DNA of 64,000 nucleotides from G963663525 sp963663525 (lineage in GTDB: Bacteria > Myxococcota_A > SURF-8 > G963663525): positions 1,240,001 through 1,304,000 of the forward strand of contig CAXXHC010000001.1 of the NCBI GenBank assembly GCA_963663525.2, in the 5' to 3' direction. This document shows positions 1 through 8,800 of the stretch, one piece after another. Made by a program: the position numbers and the translations under genes. The notes beneath the pieces were generated by a model. That model worked only from the letters and a program-made list of their open reading frames with translations, made no database searches and had not been told where the DNA came from. Position 1 is the stretch's first letter; the number at the start of each line of letters is the position of its first letter.

Positions 1-2
1 TC

Positions 3-362
3 GGTCGCTTGCAGGTCAAGCGAGGTGGTTCGGTGGCCGGTCACAAGGGATTGCGCAGCATTGCCCAACACCTGCCTGAAACTTCCTTCGTTCGGCTGCG
101 AGCGGGTGTGGGACGTCCCCGCTTTGGCGAGGAAATCCCGCACTACGTGCTCAATGGGTTTTACCCGGACGAGCAAGAAACTTTAGAGGGCTACATCGAG
201 CGTGGTGCGAAAGCGCTCGAATTGATTTTGAAAAAAGGACCGGCCCTTGCGGCCAACACCGTCAACCGGAAAGCCAAGCCCAAAAAGCCTGCGGACGGCG
301 CGGAGAAAAGCCTGGACGAGAAGGACGATGGGCAGGAAAAAGAAAGGATTTCAAACGATTAA
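3..362 (+). CDS. pth: Peptidyl-tRNA hydrolase, C-terminal part (5' end outside window)
   Basis: This enzyme hydrolyses the ester bond of peptidyl-tRNAs released during abortive translation, recycling tRNA in the cytoplasm. The reading frame is open from the window edge. It shows the family's conserved C-terminal half: a GGS-x-AGHKG loop with the following LRSI, then FVRLRAGVGRP and YVLNGF. The catalytic Asn and His lie in the missing N-terminal part. The tail after about residue 90 of the visible part is a Lys/Glu/Asp-rich extension of about 35 residues, longer than in typical Pth proteins of about 190 residues. Identification is from recognised motifs. Confidence 0.93.
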   Translation, partial: GRLQVKRGGSVAGHKGLRSIAQHLPETSFVRLRAGVGRPRFGEEIPHYVLNGFYPDEQETLEGYIERGAKALELILKKGPALAANTVNRKAKPKKPADGAEKSLDEKDDGQEKERISND

Positions 363-438
363 CCGCCCCATTCGGGGCTCTCGATGACAGGACAGATTAT
401 AGTAGGATGTCCGTTTCACAAACCAAGGGAGGTAAAGT

Positions 439-2565
439 ATGGATTGTATTAGTGTTGTAGCACTCGTTTCCGCGATTGTCGCTGCAGCCGCCCTCATTTT
501 CGCCTTTATCAAGGCCACGTGGGTGGGTCAGCAGGACGCCGGAACCGAACGGATGAAGGAAATCGCCGGTCATATTCACGAAGGCGCAATGGCGTTCTTG
601 AGCCGTGAATACAAAGTGCTCGGCTATTTCGTGGTGATCGTGGCCGTTCTGTTGTGGTTCAGCAACATTTTCCTCGAAGACTCCAGCGGCTGGATCTTCC
701 TGTCCTTCGTCGCGGGCGCGTTCTGCTCCGGTCTGGCGGGATATTTCGGGATGCGCGTGGCCACCAAGGCCAACGTTCGCACCTCGCACGCCGCCCGCAC
801 CGGGCTGAACGAAGGCCTCAACGTGGCTTTCGCCGGTGGTTCCGTCATGGGAATGAGCGTCGTAGGCCTGGCCCTGCTGGGCATCTCGCTGCTGTTCCTG
901 CTCTGGAAGGCCGTGTTTTTCACCAATGGTGCTACCGGTGATGTGGCGACCAACGACATGATGATGGTGCTCAACGTGCTCTCCGGCTTCTCGCTGGGTG
1001 CAAGCTCCATCGCGCTGTTCGCCCGTGTCGGCGGCGGCATCTACACCAAGGCCGCCGACGTCGGCGCCGACCTCGTGGGCAAGGTCGAAGCGGGCATCCC
1101 CGAAGACGACCCCCGCAACCCGGCGACCATCGCCGACAACGTGGGCGACAACGTGGGCGACGTGGCCGGAATGGGCGCGGACCTGTTCGAGTCCTACGTG
1201 GGCGCGATCATCGCTTCGATGATCCTCGGCGTGGGCTGGTACAGCGCATTTGTGGACAAGGGATACACCGGACTCGAAGCCGTGTACCTGCCGCTCGTAC
1301 TGGCGGGCGTCGGCATCGTGGCTTCGATCGTCGGTACCTTCTTCGTGCGCACCACCGAAGGTGGAAACCCCCAGAAGGCTCTGAACACCGGTACCTTCCT
1401 CGCGGCGGGCCTGATGATCGTCGGCAGCCTCGTGGCGATCACCTGGATCATGCCCTGGGACTGGAGCATCGGAAAAGGTGCGAACATCGAAACCTATGGT
1501 TCCTTCGGCCTGTTCATCGCCGTCGTGGGCGGCCTGATTGCCGGTATGGGAATCGGCCTCATCACCGAAATGTACACCGCTCCGGATCGTAGTTCCGTAC
1601 AGGGCATCGCTCAGGCGTCCCTCACCGGTCCCGCGACCAACATCATCGCCGGTCTCGCCGTCGGCATGAAGTCCACCGCCTGGCCGATCATCCTGATCGC
1701 CGGCGCCATTGTCATCGCCTATGCCGCTGCCGGACTGTACGGCATCGCACTGGCCGGTCTCGGTATGCTCTCCACCACGGGTATTCAGCTCGCCGTGGAT
1801 GCCTACGGACCCATCGCCGACAACGCGGGTGGCATTTCCGAAATGGCCGAACTCGGCTCCGAAGTCCGTGCCCGTACCGACAAGCTCGATGCCGTAGGCA
1901 ACACCACCGCCGCCATCGGCAAAGGCTTCGCCATCGGTTCTGCAGCCCTCACCGCGCTGGCGCTCTTCTCCGCCTACATCACCAAGATGGGTGGAAAAGT
2001 CACCATCGACGCGACGGATCCCTACACCATGGCCGGTCTGTTCCTCGGCGCGATGATGCCGTTCCTGTTCTCCTCCATGGCCATGAGCGCCGTGGGTGAA
2101 GCCGCCCAGGCGATGATCGAGGAAGTGCGCCGCCAGTTCCGCGACATCCCCGGCCTGATGGAAGGCACCGCCAAGGCCGAATACGCCAAGTGCGTTGAAA
2201 TTTCCACCAGCGCTTCGATTCAGAAGATGGTTCTTCCCGGCACCCTGGCCGTCGTCGTGCCGGTCGTCGCCGGTATCATCAGCCCCTCGGCCCTCGGCGG
2301 AATCCTCGTCGGCGTCACCATTTCCGGTGTCTGCATGGCGATCTTCCAGTCCAACGCGGGCGGTGCCTGGGACAACGCGAAGAAGTACATCGAGGAAGGC
2401 AACTTCGGAGGCAAGGGTTCCGAAGCCCACAAAGCCGCCGTCACCGGCGACACCGTTGGCGATCCCTTCAAAGACACCTCCGGACCTTCGCTGAACATCC
2501 TCATCAAGCTGATGAGCGTCGTGGCGATGGTAATCGCGCCTCTGCTTTACGCGATTCACTTCTAA
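439..2565 (+). CDS. hppA: Membrane-bound ion-translocating pyrophosphatase, probably K+-dependent
   Basis: This integral membrane pump couples hydrolysis of inorganic pyrophosphate to H+ (or Na+) export across the cytoplasmic membrane. The 708 residues match the usual family length of about 660-770 and are almost entirely hydrophobic helices. The signature substrate loop (DVGADLVGKVE, then DDPRNPATIADNVGDNVGD) sits near residues 205-240. In the GNTTAAIGKG segment Ala491 and Gly494 occupy the two positions that separate subfamilies; Ala followed by Gly/Ala is the K+-dependent pattern, whereas K+-independent enzymes carry Lys there. Whether H+ or Na+ is pumped was not determined. A strong ribosome site (AAGGGAGGT, 425-433) supports the ATG start. 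The gene stands alone and is followed by a clear terminator. Confidence 0.96.
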   Translation: MDCISVVALVSAIVAAAALIFAFIKATWVGQQDAGTERMKEIAGHIHEGAMAFLSREYKVLGYFVVIVAVLLWFSNIFLEDSSGWIFLSFVAGAFCSGLAGYFGMRVATKANVRTSHAARTGLNEGLNVAFAGGSVMGMSVVGLALLGISLLFLLWKAVFFTNGATGDVATNDMMMVLNVLSGFSLGASSIALFARVGGGIYTKAADVGADLVGKVEAGIPEDDPRNPATIADNVGDNVGDVAGMGADLFESYVGAIIASMILGVGWYSAFVDKGYTGLEAVYLPLVLAGVGIVASIVGTFFVRTTEGGNPQKALNTGTFLAAGLMIVGSLVAITWIMPWDWSIGKGANIETYGSFGLFIAVVGGLIAGMGIGLITEMYTAPDRSSVQGIAQASLTGPATNIIAGLAVGMKSTAWPIILIAGAIVIAYAAAGLYGIALAGLGMLSTTGIQLAVDAYGPIADNAGGISEMAELGSEVRARTDKLDAVGNTTAAIGKGFAIGSAALTALALFSAYITKMGGKVTIDATDPYTMAGLFLGAMMPFLFSSMAMSAVGEAAQAMIEEVRRQFRDIPGLMEGTAKAEYAKCVEISTSASIQKMVLPGTLAVVVPVVAGIISPSALGGILVGVTISGVCMAIFQSNAGGAWDNAKKYIEEGNFGGKGSEAHKAAVTGDTVGDPFKDTSGPSLNILIKLMSVVAMVIAPLLYAIHF

Positions 2566-2587
2566 GCTACGTCTCGACTCAGACTCC

Positions 2588-2615
2588 AAAGCCCGGCCAC
2601 AAGGCCGGGCTTTTT
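2588..2615 (+). terminator. Rho-independent terminator of hppA
   Basis: An 8-bp perfect GC stem (GCCCGGCC/GGCCGGGC, loop ACAA) is followed by five T residues, 23 bases after the hppA stop codon. Confidence 0.92.
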
Positions 2616-2688
2616 CGTTTGTTCCGGAAAAAGCTCATTCAGGAATGGATATTATTTGATGATTGCGATGGAAAAGCCTAGAAAAAAA

Positions 2689-2780
2689 GGGTGTGGCACG
2701 GGCGAAGCGACGTGTAACGTTCGCTTGCCCGTGTACCCAACCATACACATGGGCAACCTGCGGTTCGCCCATGCCACCCA
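2689..2780. repeat. Compact double-hairpin element with imperfect terminal inverted repeats
   Basis: The stretch has outer inverted ends (GGGTGTGGCACGGGCGAA at the left against TGGGTGGCATGGGCGAA read on the other strand at the right). Inside are two near-perfect hairpins, one around CACGGGCGAAGCGA and one around CATGGGCAACC. No reading frame is convincing. It lies between convergent hppA and gyrB. It may be a small non-autonomous repeat (REP/MITE type); no second copy was found in this window. Confidence 0.5.
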
Positions 2781-2804
2781 TGACGAAATGATCGTTTCCG
2801 TAGA

Positions 2805-2835
2805 ATAAAAAACGGGCCAATTGAAATTGGCCCGT
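2805..2835 (-). terminator. Rho-independent terminator of gyrB
   Basis: A 10-bp perfect stem (ACGGGCCAAT/ATTGGCCCGT) with a 4-base loop. On the minus strand it is followed by a T-rich run (the A-run at 2807-2812 on the plus strand). It lies 33 bases past the gyrB stop codon. Confidence 0.88.
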
Positions 2836-2867
2836 GACGGTTTTGCGTGAAATGGCGCGAGATTGCG

Positions 2868-5318
2868 TCAGATATCGAGATTTTTCACATTCAGCGCATT
2901 GTTTTCGATGAACACCCGGCGCGGCTCGACCTGATCGCCCATCAACACGTTGAAGGTTTTGTCCGATTCCATGGCGTCCTCGACCCTCACTTTCAGCAGG
3001 GTGCGGCTTTCGGGGTCCATGGTGGTTTCCCAAAGCTGTTCCGGGTTCATTTCACCGAGACCTTTGTACCGCTGGATGGAGTTGCCTTTTTCCCCGGCCT
3101 TGATGACGATCGGCACCAGATCCTGCAATTTGCGAATGCTGAACGTCGAACCGTTCTGGCGCACTTCGTACGGCCCTTCGCCGAGCTGGAGGAAATCCTG
3201 GGCCAGCTTGCGCAACGATTCGAACGTCGGACGCATACAAGTATTGTAATCCAGGTAGGTTTCTTTGAAGACACCGTTGACTTTGGTGTTGATGACGATT
3301 TTGTATGCGCCGTGCTCCTCATCCGGCTGAACGTCGGAGATGTCGATCGGCAGAATTTCCGGGTAGTATTCCTTCACGAATTGTTCGATCTTGCCCGCTT
3401 CGGTCTTCAGAGCTGCCGCATCGCGAATCGTGTAGCGGTTGATGGTGGTGGCCATCAACGCGGCTTCGACGACGCGTTCGTCTTTGTGCCTGGAAAAGGT
3501 TTCCAGTTTTTCCTTGTACTGAATCAGTTTCTTGCAGAGATCGCGCAGATAGGAACCCGCAAGGGGTTGTTTTCCTTCGACATTCGGAACAAGACGCATG
3601 TTGTCCGTGCCGTTTTCGATCAGGTAATCCTGCAACAAGATTTCGTTTTTCAGGTACAGCTCTTTTTTGCCTCTTTTGACTTTGTATAGCGGCGGCTGGG
3701 CAATGAAGAGGTGCCCCGCTTCCACGACGGGCGTAAACTGCCGATAATACAGCGTTAACAGCAGCGTTCGGATGTGGCTGCCGTCCACGTCGGCGTCCGT
3801 CATGATGATGATTTTGTGGTAGCGCAGCTTTTCGAGGTTGAAATCCTGCCCGATGCCGGTGCCCATCGCCGTAATCAAGGTGGCGATTTCCTGATTTTCC
3901 AGCATTTTATCCGGGCGGGCTTTTTGCACGTTGAGAATTTTGCCGCGCAACGGCAGAATCGCTTGGAAACGCCGGTCTCTGCCTTGCTTGGCCGAGCCGC
4001 CTGCCGAATCGCCTTCGACGAGGTACAGCTCGGCGTGAGTGGGATCTTTTTCCTGGCAATCCGCGAGTTTTCCCGGCAGGTTGGCCGAATCGAGCGCTCC
4101 TTTGCGGCGGGTCAGTTCTCGTGCTTTTCGTGCGGCGTCCCTGGCGCGGGCGGCTTCGACCACCTTTCTGATGACCGTTTTCGCCACCGTGGGGTTTTCC
4201 TCGAAATACTGCCCCAGAAACTCATTGGTCAGTTGCTCGACGATGCCTTTGACCTCGTTCGACACCAGCTTGCTTTTCGCCTGGGAGTCGAATTTCGGAT
4301 CGGGCACCTTGCAGGATACGACCCCCACCAGTCCCTCGCGGGCGTCGTCGCCGGAAAGGGAAACCTTCATGTTTTTCACGAGGTTGTTGTTGGTCGCGTA
4401 GGTGTTGACCGTCCGTGTCAACGAGGAGCGAAACCCCTGCATGTGCGTTCCGCCATCCACGTTGCGGATGTTGTTGGTGTAGCAGTACACGCGTTCTTTA
4501 TACGTATCGTTCCACTGGAGGGCGATTTCCACTTCCACCTGATCGCGGCTGGCGATGAAATGCACCGGCTTGGGATGCAGGGTGTTGGTTCCCTCGTTCA
4601 AGAAGGCGACGAAAGAAGAAACGCCGCCTTTGTACTTGAATTCGTTGACGCGGCCCGACGCCTCGTCCTCGACCTTGATCTTCACCCCACTGTTGAGGAA
4701 GGACAGTTCCCGCATCCGCTGGCTGGTGGTGCTGTAGGAAAACGTAACGTCCTGGAAAATCTGTGGGTCGGGCACGAAGGTCACCTTCGTACCGGTCCGG
4801 TTGGTTTTGCCGATTTTTTCGAGCGACGTAACGGGTATCCCGCGCTCATACTCCTGGACGTGCACGAAGCCGTCGCGCTTGACTTCCAACCGCAAGTGGG
4901 TGGACAGCGCGTTGACGACGCTCACGCCGACACCATGCAAACCACCGGAAACTTTATAAGTGTTGTCGTCGAATTTGCCACCGGCGTGCAAGACGGTCAT
5001 GACCACTTCCGCCGCGCTTTTGCCTTCGGCGTGCATATCTACGGGAATACCGCGACCGTTGTCTTTGACCGTTACCGAACCGTCCGCGTGCAAAATCACG
5101 GAAATCTTGTCGCAAAAGCCGGCCATCGCTTCGTCGATGGAGTTGTCCACGACTTCGTAGATCATCCGGTGCAGACCCGAACCGTCGTCGGTATTTCCGA
5201 TGTACATCCCAGGGCGTTTCCGAACCGCTTCCAGGCCCTTGAGTACCTTGATATCGTTGGATGTATAGCCCTTTTGGGTTCCGTTTTTGGGCTTTATGTT
5301 TTCCTGCTCGTTCGCCAT
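2868..5318 (-). CDS. gyrB: DNA gyrase subunit B
   Basis: GyrB is the ATPase subunit of the A2B2 type II topoisomerase that introduces negative supercoils. From the chosen ATG it has 816 residues, normal for non-enterobacterial GyrB. Visible landmarks in order are the GHKL ATPase start (LKGLEAVRKRPGMYIG), EVVDNSIDEA, the DNGRGIPV and GGLHGVGVSVVNAL ATP-lid motifs, the QTK-like GTKVTF region, the TOPRIM motifs EGDSAGGSAKQGRDR and MTDADVDGSHIRTL, and the C-terminal QRYKGLGEMNPEQL. That last motif and the overall shape favour GyrB over ParE. The frame is open 12 codons further upstream, but GGAGGAAA placed just before ATG 5318 decides the start. Confidence 0.96.
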   Translation of the reverse strand: MANEQENIKPKNGTQKGYTSNDIKVLKGLEAVRKRPGMYIGNTDDGSGLHRMIYEVVDNSIDEAMAGFCDKISVILHADGSVTVKDNGRGIPVDMHAEGKSAAEVVMTVLHAGGKFDDNTYKVSGGLHGVGVSVVNALSTHLRLEVKRDGFVHVQEYERGIPVTSLEKIGKTNRTGTKVTFVPDPQIFQDVTFSYSTTSQRMRELSFLNSGVKIKVEDEASGRVNEFKYKGGVSSFVAFLNEGTNTLHPKPVHFIASRDQVEVEIALQWNDTYKERVYCYTNNIRNVDGGTHMQGFRSSLTRTVNTYATNNNLVKNMKVSLSGDDAREGLVGVVSCKVPDPKFDSQAKSKLVSNEVKGIVEQLTNEFLGQYFEENPTVAKTVIRKVVEAARARDAARKARELTRRKGALDSANLPGKLADCQEKDPTHAELYLVEGDSAGGSAKQGRDRRFQAILPLRGKILNVQKARPDKMLENQEIATLITAMGTGIGQDFNLEKLRYHKIIIMTDADVDGSHIRTLLLTLYYRQFTPVVEAGHLFIAQPPLYKVKRGKKELYLKNEILLQDYLIENGTDNMRLVPNVEGKQPLAGSYLRDLCKKLIQYKEKLETFSRHKDERVVEAALMATTINRYTIRDAAALKTEAGKIEQFVKEYYPEILPIDISDVQPDEEHGAYKIVINTKVNGVFKETYLDYNTCMRPTFESLRKLAQDFLQLGEGPYEVRQNGSTFSIRKLQDLVPIVIKAGEKGNSIQRYKGLGEMNPEQLWETTMDPESRTLLKVRVEDAMESDKTFNVLMGDQVEPRRVFIENNALNVKNLDI

Positions 5319-5345
5319 GTTGTTTCCTCCAATTAAAGTATTTTC

Positions 5346-5374
5346 AGAATACAAAATCGGAGGCCGAATGTAAA
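5346..5374 (-). promoter_or_regulatory. Predicted sigma-70 promoter of gyrB
   Basis: On the minus strand TTTACA (5374-5369) and TATTCT (5351-5346) are separated by exactly 17 bases. Transcription would begin about 20 bases before the gyrB ribosome site. Sequence-based prediction only. Confidence 0.5.
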
Positions 5375-5685
5375 GAAAAAAAAGGGTTCTTTTGGCAATC
5401 TAAGTTATTGTAATTATTGGGATATTTGTAAAATATTTCTGCCTCTCGAAAAGAGGTGATTTTTTCGATAATGCATCGCGATATAGAGGCGAATTTTCTT
5501 GAGAAACAAGGTGGATTATTTCCCGAATTCGGAGACTTGCACCACTGGAATCTCCACTTCGCGCCGATGGCAAAAAGCAACCATTTCAACATCATTTCGG
5601 AAATCCGCAACCGTCTCCGTGTCCGAAAAACTTTCTATTTTGCTTCCTTTTTTCCGAGTTCCACCTCGGGAAAAGCGCTGCGAAA
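5375..5685. other. Intergenic region between gyrB and the PAS sensor
   Basis: Divergent control region between two genes. It is AT-rich next to gyrB. Short open frames here lack ribosome sites and recognisable protein character. No structured repeat was seen. Confidence 0.4.
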
Positions 5686-5714
5686 TTGTTCGTCGCGCCA
5701 TTTCGTTGTACACT
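5686..5714 (+). promoter_or_regulatory. Possible sigma-70 promoter of the multi-PAS sensor gene
   Basis: TTGTTC and TACACT are separated by 17 bases, about 140 bases before the start codon. A weak match without supporting evidence. Confidence 0.3.
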
Positions 5715-5856
5715 CAAACAAGACAAGGGGCGACTCTGGCCACTCCCATTGGAAAACTTTATCCTGAATCGGAAAAGCCAAAGGGTGGGATTGTGTGGCA
5801 GTAGGGGAAGGCGGTCGCAGGACGACCACAGTTTCATGCCATGAAGCGAGGTGCTT

Positions 5857-8800
5857 ATGGCCAACGTGCTGATCGTGGACGACGAAACCGGCCTGAGAAA
5901 AACCATGCAGCAGTTCCTGTTGCGTGACGGCCACGAGGTTCAAGTCGCGGAACAGGCTGAAATTGCATTGGAAATGCTTGCGGGCGGGGAGTTCGAAATC
6001 GTCATTTCCGACATCATTCTTCCACGAATGAACGGAATCGAACTGCTTCACTGCATACAGGCCGATTATCCGCATATTCTTGTAATTCTTATCACGGGAG
6101 AACCTTCCGTCACCACGGCCTCGGAAGCCGTCCGAGCCAGAGCCTTCGATTATCTGGCCAAACCGATCCCCAAAAACATGATCTGCCAGGCGGTGAGCCG
6201 GGCGGAAAACGAGTTGAACCGTCGGAAAAAAGCACAAACCGAGCTTTCGCCCGATGCAAAGCCGTCTCCGGTCCCGAAAGGGGAGTTATCGGCGTCGTGG
6301 GTGGGACGTTTTCTCCAGGTTTCACCCATTCCTTCGTTTCTTTATCGTAGCGGGCGGGTCGTCGAGGCCAACAGCAGAATGAAAAAGTGGATCGGGCGTT
6401 TCGGTTCCGCCACCTTTTCGATGTTTTCGTTTTGGCCGGAAGAAGAACGCAAGCGCATCGAACTGGCTTTCGAAGAAGTGGAGCAGCAAGGTGCCGCGTC
6501 GCGTTCGTTGGATACAGTTCTTCGTTTTCCAAACACTTCCGTTCAATCCGTGCAAATGGTGCTGCTTCGAGTGGAAATTGCAGGTCGGACGAATGTGCTG
6601 GGACAGTTCCATCCTTCCGGGGACAAGCTTTTATCTATGGAGGAAAGCGTTTCCGGTCTGGGGAAACCCCTCGAAAAATTTTCCAAGGGAGAGAAAGTCA
6701 AGCGTCTCGAAGTCGCCCTCAACGAAAGCGGCCTGGGATTCTGGGAAATGGATCTTCCATCTGCAACCGTGCGTTACAGTTCTCAGTGGACGGAAATGAT
6801 CGGGTATTCGGTTGATGAAATCCCAACCACGCAAAAAGCCTGGGAAAAAATGATCCACCCGGACGACCGAGCCAGGGTGCTGGATCTGATTTCCAACTAC
6901 CTCGACGGAACCGTGCCGAAATACGAAACCGAGTTTCGTTTGAAAACGAAGCGAGGACAGTGGAAGTGGATTCTCGCCAAAGCACACATCGTAGAACGCG
7001 ATGCCGACGGAACGCCGATATGGGTGGTGGGGACGCATCAGGACATCGATTCTCAAAAAAGGTTGGTTCGCGTCGCGCGGGAAAGCGAGTACCGTTTCGA
7101 AGCGCTGTTCGAGAATTCCGTGCAAGGAACCTGCCTGTTCGACACTTCCGGGCAACTGATTCATGTCAATCAGAAACTCACCGAAATTACAGGGTTTTCC
7201 AAGTACGACCTTACTCAGATGACCGAGCGCCAACTGGTCCATCCCGACGACTACGACGAAGGCGCACGACTTTTCAGCGACCTGATCGAAGGTCGCCGCA
7301 ACGAATATCTCCAGGAAAAACGTTACCTTAAAAGCAATGGCGACGCGGTTTGGGTGGAGTTGTTCGCCACCTCCATTCGAAACGAAGAGAATCAGGTCAC
7401 CGCTGCCATCGGAATCGTGCTGGATATCACCGATCGCAAACGCGCCATCGCCACCCTGGAAAAAAAGGAAATGCGTCTTCGTATGGCTTCACGGGGCGGT
7501 GAAGTGGGATTCTGGGATTGGAACCTGGACACCGACGAGGTTTTTATCAGCGAGGAATACGCCCACATGTTGGGGTACGAAGACGACGAGTTGCCCTCCG
7601 ATCCGCGTTCGCTTCTCAACCTGATTCACCTCGACGATAAGCCGAGATTCATTCGCACGATGTATCGCCACTTTGAAGGAGAAACCGACTCGTTCTCCAT
7701 CGAATCTCGCATGAAAAGCAAAAAGGGGGAACCGCGCTGGCTGGTTTTCCGGGGGCGCGTGGTCGAACGAAACGACCTGGGGCGTCCGATGCGCTTCGCC
7801 GGTTCGATCGTGGATATTACCGAGAAAAAGGCGTTGCAGGACGCTCTGCACGACAGCGAACAGAAATTGTCCACTCTTGTCGGGCACTTGCCGGACTACA
7901 TCGCCATCATCGATTCCAAGCATACGATTCGTTTCATCAACCGGCTTCCGAAACTGATCGAGACATTTCCCAATGGCGGAGTTGCATTGACGGATGTGTT
8001 ACATCCCCGTTTTCACTTTACATTTGTTTCGGCATTGAAGAAATGCTTCGAAGGAAGGGCGGTTTCTCCATTCGAGATCGAAGGGAAAGACGGAGAAATT
8101 CTGCTTACGCGTCTGGAGCCGCTGGAGATTGAAAATCGCATCGCCGAAGTGATGGTGATCGCCACCCCGATTTCCAAACTGAAACGCAGGGCACGCACCT
8201 TCGAAGAAACCCGGACGAAGTATCAGGCGCTTTTCGAATACGCCAACGACGCCATTTTGATTCACGATTTCGAAGGGAAACTACTGGACGCGAACGAGCG
8301 GGCCAGTCAACTTTTAGGATATTCCAAACAAGCCCTCCAGAAAATGCACTGGAACCAGATTTCGGTGCAAAAACGATCCCAGGCCTTCGGTTCGGTGCTC
8401 GAAACGGGTTCGGGTGTGCATGAATCCACTCTACTGACCTCCAACGGTACCCCGATCGCATTCGAAATCAACAGTCGCCTGATTCACAACGACGGGCATC
8501 AGGTGGTCATCAGCATCGCCCGCGACCTCTCCGAGAGCGTGCAGGCGAAACAGGATCGCCGCAACCTGATTTCGATTATCGAAAACAGCAATGAATTCGT
8601 GGGTGTAGCCGACTTGGACGGACGGGTGACCTACGTCAATGAGGCGGGCAGGAACATGGTGGGGTTGGAAAGCGACGAGGCCGTTCGGGCGACCCGCATT
8701 TTCGACTTCGTGCCCGATGAGTTGCGCAAAGTCATTTCGGACGTCACGATACCGATAATTTTAAGCAACCGAATGTACGAAAACCAATCCGTTTTGCGGC

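Noticed and set aside
397..2589. 730-codon open frame opposite hppA
   Set aside because: Antisense shadow of a highly conserved gene; His/Gly/Asp-rich translation typical of the reverse frame of a GC-rich membrane protein.
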